A DNA stretch of 5,047 nucleotides from positions 1 through 5,047 of the forward strand of contig JAUYDJ010000260.1 of NCBI GenBank assembly GCA_030690025.1. Reading direction: 5' to 3'. The stretch's first letter is position 1, and each line of letters opens with the position of its first letter. The position numbers and the translations under genes are program-made. Origin of the DNA: Chloroflexota bacterium. Lineage in GTDB: Bacteria; Chloroflexota; Dehalococcoidia; Dehalococcoidales; JAUYDJ01. Below are positions 1 to 5,047 of this stretch, piece by piece. The notes beneath the pieces were generated by a model. That model saw only the letters and a program-made list of their open reading frames with translations. It had not been told where the DNA came from and made no database searches.

Positions 1-1254
1 CTGGTGCCCAGCCGTTTATATCCCGGCAAATTCTATGCTCTGCCGCAGTCGCCGCAGCAGCTCAAACAGCTGCTGATGGTGGCGGGCATGGAGAAGTACT
101 TCCAGATTGCGCGGTGCTTTCGTGACGAGGACACCCGCGCCGACCGCCAGCCTGAGTTTACCCAGCTTGACGTTGAAATGAGCTTTGTTGAGGAAGAGGA
201 TGTCATGAAGCTCGTCGAGGAGCTGTTTACCTCCCTGGTAGCGGCAGTCAAGCCGGAGCTGCGGATGATAAAACCCTTCCCCCGCCTTACCTATGCCCAG
301 GTCATGGAGTGCTATGGCTCGGACAAGCCCGATTTGCGTTTCGGCATGGAGATAAAAGACCTGTCGGACATTGCCGCCCAGACCGATTTCGCAGTCTTCA
401 AGTCGGCGATTGCTGATGGAGGCGTGGTGAAGGGAATTGCTGCCCCGGGCTGCGCTAACTACACGCGTCGTCAGCTTGACGAACTGACCCAGCTGGCGCA
501 GAGCCTGGGCGCGAAAGGCTTGGTCACTATCGCGCTGGGTACGCCTGACGCAGGCCTGGATGACCTGACCATGGAAATGGTGAAGTCGGCCATCGCCAGG
601 TTTTTGACTATCGAGCAAATCAGGCAGATGGCGTTGTGCATCGAGGCCAGCCCCGGCGACCTGCTGCTCATCGTGGCCGGGAAACCGAAAGTAGTAAACA
701 CTGTGCTGGGCGAGCTGCGCAAGGAGATGGGACGTCGCCTAAAGCTGCCTCCGTCCGACCTGTTTGTCTTTGCTTTTGTGACCGGCTTCCCACTGTTCGA
801 GTGGAACGAGGAGACCCGCCGCTGGCAGTCGGCGCACCATCCGTTTACCGCGCCCCGGGCGGAAGACGCCGCTTTGCTGGACAGCGCCCCGGAGAAAGTG
901 CGCGGCAGGCATTACGACCTGGTGTGCAACGGTTATGAGCTTGGTGGCGGCAGCATCAGGATTCATGTCAGCGAGCTGCAGCGCCGGGTATTCCGTATAC
1001 TGGGCTACCGTGATGAAGAAATCGAGACAAACTTCGGGCATTTGCTGGAGGCATTTGAGTACGGCGCGCCGCCTCACGGCGGGATAGCCGCCGGCCTGGA
1101 CCGGCTGGTGATGCTGCTCGCCGGTGCCGAGACCATCCGCGAGGTCATTGCCTTCCCCAAGAACCAGAGCGCGGTTGACTTGACCTTTAACGCGCCGGCG
1201 CCGGTTACCGAACAGCAAGTATCTGAATTACACATAAAGATAATTGACGGATAG
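1..1254 (+). CDS. aspS: Aspartyl-tRNA synthetase, C-terminal ~417 residues (5' truncated by window edge)
   Basis: Class II aminoacyl-tRNA synthetase that charges tRNA-Asp with aspartate in the cytoplasm, using ATP. The reading frame is open from base 1 (LVPSR...), so the first in-frame ATG-like codon, GTG at 4, is internal and not a start. Bacterial AspRS is usually about 580-600 residues, so roughly 170-180 are missing: the N-terminal OB-fold anticodon-binding domain and class II motif 1. What remains is complete. Motif 2 is FRDED followed by [10 protein letters not shown] (about 118-165). A GAD insertion domain typical of bacterial AspRS lies at roughly 340-690. The HHPFT segment starts at 835, then come GGGSIRIH, and motif 3 (GLDRL) with its arginine codon at 1102-1104. 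The C-terminus ([10 protein letters not shown]...) is typical of the family. The TAG stop at 1252-1254 is 3 nt before the next gene, which suggests an operon. Whether the enzyme is Asp-specific or also charges tRNA-Asn cannot be judged, because the domain that decides this is missing. Confidence 0.97.
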   Translation: MVPSRLYPGKFYALPQSPQQLKQLLMVAGMEKYFQIARCFRDEDTRADRQPEFTQLDVEMSFVEEEDVMKLVEELFTSLVAAVKPELRMIKPFPRLTYAQVMECYGSDKPDLRFGMEIKDLSDIAAQTDFAVFKSAIADGGVVKGIAAPGCANYTRRQLDELTQLAQSLGAKGLVTIALGTPDAGLDDLTMEMVKSAIARFLTIEQIRQMALCIEASPGDLLLIVAGKPKVVNTVLGELRKEMGRRLKLPPSDLFVFAFVTGFPLFEWNEETRRWQSAHHPFTAPRAEDAALLDSAPEKVRGRHYDLVCNGYELGGGSIRIHVSELQRRVFRILGYRDEEIETNFGHLLEAFEYGAPPHGGIAAGLDRLVMLLAGAETIREVIAFPKNQSAVDLTFNAPAPVTEQQVSELHIKIIDG

Positions 1255-1257
1255 GCT

Positions 1258-2184
1258 ATGGTTGACATAACTAACGTCGGGCAAAACATATTCATGATTG
1301 ACGACCAGCTCTACTCCCTGCCGGGGTGGGGGAGTGTTTACCTGCTCAATGAAGAGAAAAAGGCGCTGGTGGATACCGGCCCGAGCACCTCGGCGAAGAT
1401 AGTCCTGGAGGGGATTAAGCAGCTCGGCGTGAGGCCGGAGGACATTGATTACCTGGTGGTCACCCATATCCATTTAGACCATGCCGGCGGCGCCGGAACG
1501 CTCATTAAAGATATGCCCAAAGCCCGGGTGGTCGTCCATCAGCGTGGCGCGAGGCACCTGGTCGACCCATCCCGGCTGGTCGCCAGCGTGATGGAGGCTT
1601 CGGGCCAGGCAATGATGGCGAAGTATGGTGAAATGGTGCCAGTAGGGGAAGGGCGGATAATGGCAGTGGGCGAGGGAGATGTTATTGAGCTCGGCAGGGG
1701 ACAGACGTTGAAATTCTTTGACGCCCCGGGCCATGCCCCGCATGAGCTCTGTATATATGAGAGCCGTAACCGGGGCATATTTACCGGCGACGCGGTGGGT
1801 GTCTATGTCCCCGGGCAGGAATTTTTGTTCCCGGCTGCCCAGCCGCCTAACTTTAACCTGGAGCTGTGTATAGGCACTATCCGAAGGCTGATGACGCTTA
1901 ATGCCAGCCGGATTTATTTTGCCCACTTCGGGGTGACTGAAAAAGTGCACAAAATGTTGCAAATGGCTATTGATAAGCTGCTGGTTTGGGATAGAATAGT
2001 AACGGAGGCAGTAAAGCAGGGCAATCTCGATAGCGCCGCCGCCAAACTGACTGAGCACGCCCGCGCCGACGTAGAAGCAGTCAGGAAAAACCGGGTGATA
2101 TACGAATACCTGACTGGCTACAGTGTGCCCACCAGCGTCAGTGGCTTCATGAAATACCAGCGGGAGAAGCTCGCGACTGGATAG
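1258..2184 (+). CDS. Metallo-beta-lactamase-fold metal-dependent hydrolase
   Basis: A 308-residue MBL-fold protein with every expected metal ligand visible: H70-x-H72-x-D74-H75 (THIHLDHAGG), H159 (PGHAPHEL), D178 (FTGDAVG) and H223 (FAHFG). This is the glyoxalase II-type dinuclear, probably zinc, site, so an active hydrolase is likely. No signal peptide or membrane segment is seen, so it should be cytoplasmic. The pattern HQRGARHLVDPSRL (94-107) followed by GDAVGVY resembles, from memory, the uncharacterised ST1585-like subgroup. The substrate is unknown; a thioester, lactone or phosphoester would all be possible. After the core, residues from about 228 form a mostly helical, charged C-terminal extension. 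The ATG at 1258 is 3 nt after the aspS stop. The only upstream ribosome-binding candidate is a weak GACGG at 1246-1250, so translation may be coupled to aspS. Fold assignment is firm and function is not. A role in translation quality control is only suggested by its neighbours. Confidence 0.93.
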   Translation: MVDITNVGQNIFMIDDQLYSLPGWGSVYLLNEEKKALVDTGPSTSAKIVLEGIKQLGVRPEDIDYLVVTHIHLDHAGGAGTLIKDMPKARVVVHQRGARHLVDPSRLVASVMEASGQAMMAKYGEMVPVGEGRIMAVGEGDVIELGRGQTLKFFDAPGHAPHELCIYESRNRGIFTGDAVGVYVPGQEFLFPAAQPPNFNLELCIGTIRRLMTLNASRIYFAHFGVTEKVHKMLQMAIDKLLVWDRIVTEAVKQGNLDSAAAKLTEHARADVEAVRKNRVIYEYLTGYSVPTSVSGFMKYQREKLATG

Positions 2185-2186
2185 AC

Positions 2187-2191
2187 GGAGG
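2187..2191 (+). promoter_or_regulatory. Ribosome binding site of tig
   Basis: GGAGG sits 4 nt upstream of the GTG at 2196, in the 11-nt gap after the hydrolase stop. It is the best Shine-Dalgarno match near this start and supports the GTG over downstream candidates: the frame has no ATG or GTG between it and the conserved N-terminal segment that would preserve the family's usual N-terminus. The spacing is slightly shorter than the usual 5-9 nt. Confidence 0.75.
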
Positions 2192-2195
2192 AAGA

Positions 2196-3569
2196 GTGAA
2201 AGTAACTACCGACAAAATAGAGCACAGACAGGCCTTTTTGACCATTGAGATTGAGCCACCTGAGGTGGAAAAGTCCCTGGAAGGGGCCTACCGCCGCCTG
2301 GTGCAAAAAGCCAACATTCCCGGCTTTCGCAAGGGGAAAGCGCCGCGGCCCATACTGGAGCGTTACGTGGGTAAGAAAGCCCTGTTTAATGAGGCGCTGG
2401 ACTACCTCATCCCGGAGACCTATGAGAAAGCCGTCAAAGAGCAAAACATTGAGCCTTACGCTCAGCCGCACCTTGAAGTAACACAGGCCGAACCGCCCAT
2501 ATTCAAAGCGGTGGTGCCGCTGGCGCCGGAGGTAAAGCTGGGCGACTACCAGCATATGGAAGTCGCCCCGGAAGAGACGGCGGAAGTAGCCGAGAAAGAT
2601 ATTGACGCCGCCATCGAGCAGCTGCGTCACCAGCAGGCTACCTGGGAGCCGGTGGAACGTGCGGCTGACTTTGAAGATTTAGTAGTCATGGACATCGAAA
2701 GCAAGATTGATGACCGGCCCTTCATCGACCAGAAGAAGGTACAGTACCAGCTTCTGCGCGAGTCGACTTTCCCGGCGCCCGGCTTTGCTGAGCAGCTGGT
2801 TGGCATGAAAAAGGATGAAGAGAGAGAGTTCAAGCTCAAGTTTGCCGCCGAGCATCCGCGGGCCGACCTGGCCGGAAAAGAGCCGTGGTTCAAGGTGAAG
2901 GCGCTCGAAGTTAAGCAGAAGAAGCTGCCCGAGATGAACGATGATTTTGCCAGGGCGGTCGATGCCAAGTTTGAGACTTTAGCCAAGCTGCGTGAACAGG
3001 TGACCAATAGCCTGAAACTCGGCGCTGAGCGCAAGACCCGGCTGGATTTTGAAGAGCGGGCGATAGACGCGCTAGTGGGCAAGACAGAAGTGGATTTCCC
3101 GCCCATCCTGACTGAGGTAGAAATCGACCGCCTGATTGAGCGCCAGATGCAGCGCTGGCAGATGGACCGCGACGGCCTGGAGGATTACCTGAAGAAAATC
3201 AATAAGACGGAGAAGGAACTAAGGGAAGAGCTGCGCCCCCTGGCCATTAAGGACGTTACCCGCTCGCTGGCGCTGGGCAAACTGTCCGAGGCGGAAAAGG
3301 TCGAGGTCAACGACGCGGAGATAGATGCCGAGATTGAAAATGTCATAAAGCGCAACGAGGCAAATCGGGCGCAGCTGCAGGAGTACTTCAAGTCGGCGGA
3401 GACGCGCGACTCAATCAAGCGGCAGCTGATTGGCCGCAAGACCGTGGAGCGGCTGGTGGAAATAGCCAGGACTGCCGCTGCGGAGACAAAACCCGCCGAA
3501 ACCAAAAACGCGGAGACGAAAGCAAAACCGGTTACTAAAACGAAGAAGGTAAAGGAGAAGAAGAAATGA
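2196..3569 (+). CDS. tig: Trigger factor (ribosome-associated chaperone)
   Basis: A 457-residue trigger factor, the chaperone that docks at the ribosomal exit tunnel and shields nascent chains in the cytoplasm. The N-terminal ribosome-binding domain carries the signature GFRKGKAP at residues 43-50, which contacts ribosomal protein L23 in the family. A central FKBP-like domain spans about 155-242. It keeps the PGF motif (195-197) but has DIES where E. coli has DFTG, so prolyl isomerase activity may be weak. From about 245 on is the helical C-terminal substrate-binding domain, beginning with LPEMNDDFA. The end (429-457) is low-complexity, with three AETK units spaced five residues apart and a terminal KKVKEKKK, making the protein slightly longer than usual. 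The start is GTG at 2196, chosen for the GGAGG at 2187-2191. The TGA stop overlaps the clpP ATG by 4 nt, consistent with co-transcription and translational coupling, and the tig-clpP pairing is common in bacteria. Confidence 0.97.
   Translation: MKVTTDKIEHRQAFLTIEIEPPEVEKSLEGAYRRLVQKANIPGFRKGKAPRPILERYVGKKALFNEALDYLIPETYEKAVKEQNIEPYAQPHLEVTQAEPPIFKAVVPLAPEVKLGDYQHMEVAPEETAEVAEKDIDAAIEQLRHQQATWEPVERAADFEDLVVMDIESKIDDRPFIDQKKVQYQLLRESTFPAPGFAEQLVGMKKDEEREFKLKFAAEHPRADLAGKEPWFKVKALEVKQKKLPEMNDDFARAVDAKFETLAKLREQVTNSLKLGAERKTRLDFEERAIDALVGKTEVDFPPILTEVEIDRLIERQMQRWQMDRDGLEDYLKKINKTEKELREELRPLAIKDVTRSLALGKLSEAEKVEVNDAEIDAEIENVIKRNEANRAQLQEYFKSAETRDSIKRQLIGRKTVERLVEIARTAAAETKPAETKNAETKAKPVTKTKKVKEKKK
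3480..3521 (+). repeat. Three AETK units in the trigger factor tail
   Basis: Residues 429-432, 434-437 and 439-442 of trigger factor each read AETK, separated by P and N, giving a five-residue period. Codons differ between copies (GCG GAG ACA AAA, GCC GAA ACC AAA, GCG GAG ACG AAA). The similarity is therefore stronger in protein than in DNA, which argues against a very recent duplication. The stretch probably forms a disordered, charged linker. Confidence 0.8.
3552..3557 (+). promoter_or_regulatory. Ribosome binding site of clpP inside the tig 3' end
   Basis: AAGGAG lies 8 nt upstream of the clpP ATG at 3566, within the lysine-rich last codons of tig. It supports the ATG at 3566 over the in-frame ATG at 3578, for which it would be 20 nt away. 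The same bases also encode part of the trigger factor tail. Confidence 0.75.
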
Positions 3570-4186
3570 TAGACCCGATGAACGTTATTCCCATGGTGGT
3601 GGAGAGCAGTGCGCGCGGCGAGCGGGCCTTTGACATATATTCCCTGCTGCTGAGAGAGCGCATCATTATACTGGGTATGCCTATCAATGACCAGGTAGCC
3701 AATGTGACTATCGCCCAGCTTCTCTTTCTGGACCGGGAGGACCCGGACAAGGACATCAACCTCTATATCCATTGCCCGGGTGGCATTATCAGCGCCGGTC
3801 TGGCGATTTATGATACCATGCAGCTTATCCGTCCGCCGGTATCTACTATCTGCATGGGGATGGCGGCCAGCATGGGTACCATACTCCTCTGTGCCGGGGC
3901 CAAGGGTAAGCGCTATGCCTTACCTCATTCCACCATCCACATGCACCAGCCGTCCGGCGGCGCCCAGGGACAGGCGGCGGATATTGAGATTGCCGCCCGG
4001 GAAATTCTGCGCCTGCAGGACATACTCCGGAATGTGCTGGTCAAGCATACCGGCCAGCCCATGGAAAAGATAATCCATGACACCGACCGCGACTTCTATC
4101 TTAACCCGGAGCAGGCCTTAGAGTATGGCCTCATCGATGAAGTCCTGAAGAAACCGGAAAAGACCGAGAAGACCGAGAAGAAATAG
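3566..4186 (+). CDS. clpP: ATP-dependent Clp protease proteolytic subunit
   Basis: A 206-residue ClpP, the serine peptidase that stacks as two heptameric rings and degrades proteins fed in by a Clp/Hsp100 ATPase such as ClpX or ClpC. The catalytic triad is complete: Ser102 in GMAASMG, His127 in MHQPSGG and Asp176 in HDTDRD. The oxyanion-strand motif PGG (71-73) is preceded by Cys70, where many ClpPs have Ser. [10 protein letters not shown] near the N-terminus and [14 protein letters not shown] on the handle helix are family hallmarks. The ATG at 3566 overlaps the tig stop (ATGA) and has an AAGGAG 8 nt upstream; an in-frame ATG at 3578 would give MNVIP..., an N-terminus also seen in the family, so it cannot be ruled out. 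The C-terminus ([12 protein letters not shown]) is a charged tail. No clpX follows: the next gene is convergent, and its stop directly abuts this one. Function is certain; the partner ATPase lies elsewhere. Confidence 0.98.
   Translation: MIDPMNVIPMVVESSARGERAFDIYSLLLRERIIILGMPINDQVANVTIAQLLFLDREDPDKDINLYIHCPGGIISAGLAIYDTMQLIRPPVSTICMGMAASMGTILLCAGAKGKRYALPHSTIHMHQPSGGAQGQAADIEIAAREILRLQDILRNVLVKHTGQPMEKIIHDTDRDFYLNPEQALEYGLIDEVLKKPEKTEKTEKK
4160..4177 (+). repeat. Tandem 9-bp duplication at the clpP 3' end
   Basis: Two exact head-to-tail copies of AAGACCGAG encode Lys-Thr-Glu twice near the clpP C-terminus. The copies are identical in DNA and in frame, so replication slippage is a simple origin. 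The repeat lies after the conserved ClpP fold and should not affect catalysis. Confidence 0.8.
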
Positions 4187-5047
4187 CTAGAGCGTGGCGG
4201 AATAAAGCTGCCGGTAGCGCCGGGAGAGGTCAGCGAGGGTAGGCAGGCCGGCCCTGGCGCCTACCTGTGTAATAGAGAAGCGGGCCACAGTATTGCCCAG
4301 GCGACCGCATTCCTCAAGGTCTTTATCCTTGACCAGACCATAAAGAAAGCCGGCGGCGAAGGCGTCGCCGGCGCCGGTGGTGTCCACGGCTTTCGTCTCT
4401 TCAAGCGGCTCAACGGTGTGCTCGCTTTCAGCATCTCTAATGTAGCAGACGGCGGTAACCAATTTGCCGTCGCGCAGCCTTAGCTCCATTCCCTTGCCCA
4501 GGGTAACGGCGACTATTTTACAGCCCTCATTAAGGCACACTGCCGCGCCGGAAATAACGTCTTTGCCGGTGAGCTGCTCTATTTCACGCCCGTTGATGAA
4601 CAGCACGTGGGTGCGGGCTAATATGAGGCGCAGGGCTTTCAGTCCTTTACTGGCGTACAGCATCCCGGGGGCGAAGCTAAGTTTGACTGCCGAGTCCAGT
4701 TTTTCAACAAGTCCCAGAGTCAGCTGGAACTGTCTGTCACCGGCAAACGAGGAAACATGGAGCATCTTCGCCTGATTCAGGTAGGTCAGGTCGACGTCAG
4801 CCATGGTGAGCAGGCTGTTGGCGCCGGGGACAACGTAGAGGGAACGCTTGCCTTGCCTGTCGCTAAGGCAAAGTACAGCACCAGTCTTAGCGTTATGCCT
4901 GGTCTTAATCTGGCTGATATCGACGCCCACTTTGGCTAAGTCCTGGAGCAGCAATTGGCCATCGGTGTCATCGCCAACCACTCCCACAAAACCGGTGCTT
5001 ACGCCGAGTTTGCCGAGGCCGTAGATGGTGTTGGCGGCGGAGCCGCC
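4187..5047 (-). CDS. PfkB/ribokinase-family sugar or nucleoside kinase (N-terminus cut by window edge)
   Basis: A kinase of the PfkB family, which phosphorylates sugars or nucleosides with ATP in the cytoplasm. The frame is open to the right edge, giving 286 residues. It begins GGSAANTIYGLGKLG, the first PfkB signature, so probably only about 30-50 residues are missing. The GTG at 4985-4987 lies inside this conserved region and is not the start. The NxxE motif (NGRE, residues 152-155 of the visible part) and the second PfkB signature DTTGAGDAFAAGF follow. The latter is encoded from 4384 downward, and its catalytic-base Asp228 is at 4364-4366. The C-terminus is complete, with a TAG at 4187-4189. 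The GGSAANT form of the first motif resembles, from memory, adenosine kinase-like and archaeal nucleoside kinase members more than ribokinase itself. The substrate is not determined, so no gene symbol is given. It converges on clpP with zero spacing and is probably an independent unit. Confidence 0.93.
   Translation of the reverse strand, partial: GGSAANTIYGLGKLGVSTGFVGVVGDDTDGQLLLQDLAKVGVDISQIKTRHNAKTGAVLCLSDRQGKRSLYVVPGANSLLTMADVDLTYLNQAKMLHVSSFAGDRQFQLTLGLVEKLDSAVKLSFAPGMLYASKGLKALRLILARTHVLFINGREIEQLTGKDVISGAAVCLNEGCKIVAVTLGKGMELRLRDGKLVTAVCYIRDAESEHTVEPLEETKAVDTTGAGDAFAAGFLYGLVKDKDLEECGRLGNTVARFSITQVGARAGLPTLADLSRRYRQLYSATL

Noticed and set aside
4..6. GTG as the start codon of aspS
   Set aside because: It encodes the Val of the conserved LVPSR segment just after class II motif 1; starting here would remove the anticodon domain and motif 1.
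16..618. Minus-strand open frame of 200 codons antisense to aspS
   Set aside because: It lies wholly opposite conserved AspRS sequence, shows no recognisable motif, and is explained by GC-rich codon bias keeping the opposite frame open.
1474..2058. Minus-strand open frame of 194 codons antisense to the hydrolase
   Set aside because: The plus strand encodes an MBL fold with all metal ligands; the antisense translation has no domain pattern.
3185..3772. Minus-strand open frame of 195 codons spanning the tig-clpP junction
   Set aside because: It is Ser/Phe-rich because it is antisense to Lys/Glu codons, and it crosses two well-supported genes on the other strand.
4349..4372. Perfect 7-bp inverted repeat GCCGGCG/CGCCGGC with a 10-nt loop, considered as a terminator
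   Set aside because: It sits inside codons for the conserved GAGDAFAAG segment of the kinase, has no adjacent T-run, and is expected from Gly/Ala codons in GC-rich DNA.
4464..4775. Plus-strand open frame of 103 codons opposite the kinase
   Set aside because: It is antisense to conserved PfkB-family sequence, has no motif, and no convincing ribosome binding site was seen.
4985..4987. GTG as the start codon of the minus-strand kinase
   Set aside because: The frame stays open to the window edge, and the 20 upstream codons encode the conserved GGSAANTIYGLGKLG signature, so the true start is outside the window.

Overview
This window looks like ordinary chromosomal housekeeping DNA from a bacterium of moderately high GC content. 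Four plus-strand genes are packed tightly together: the 3' part of aspS (aspartyl-tRNA synthetase), a metallo-beta-lactamase-fold hydrolase, tig (trigger factor) and clpP (ClpP protease subunit). A fifth gene, a PfkB/ribokinase-family sugar or nucleoside kinase, lies on the minus strand, converges on clpP and runs off the right edge. The flavour of the proteins and the aspS/hydrolase/tig/clpP order suggest a Chloroflexota lineage, possibly Dehalococcoidia. This is a judgement from memory; no search was run.

Region by region: positions 1-1254 hold aspS without its N-terminal anticodon-binding domain. Positions 1258-2184 hold the hydrolase, 3 nt after aspS. Positions 2196-3569 hold tig, 11 nt further on, with a GTG start behind a clear GGAGG. 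Positions 3566-4186 hold clpP, which overlaps tig by 4 nt (ATGA). Positions 4187-5047 hold the kinase on the minus strand; its stop codon abuts the clpP stop with no base between them. The longest non-coding gap is 11 nt. No RNA gene, mobile element, CRISPR array, promoter or intrinsic terminator could be supported.

The four plus-strand genes have gaps of 3, 11 and -4 nt, so they are probably co-transcribed from a promoter upstream of the window. Their shared theme is protein biogenesis and quality control: tRNA charging (AspRS), co-translational folding at the ribosome exit tunnel (trigger factor) and ATP-dependent degradation (ClpP, which needs a Clp/Hsp100 ATPase not encoded here). The hydrolase has an intact metal site but no known link to that theme. 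The kinase, on the opposite strand, is probably a separate transcription unit for sugar or nucleoside phosphorylation.

I found no previously undescribed system. The points most worth checking are the divergent FKBP domain of trigger factor, the zero-gap tail-to-tail junction, the hydrolase inside a proteostasis operon, the absence of clpX after clpP, and the repetitive Lys/Glu/Thr tails on trigger factor and ClpP.
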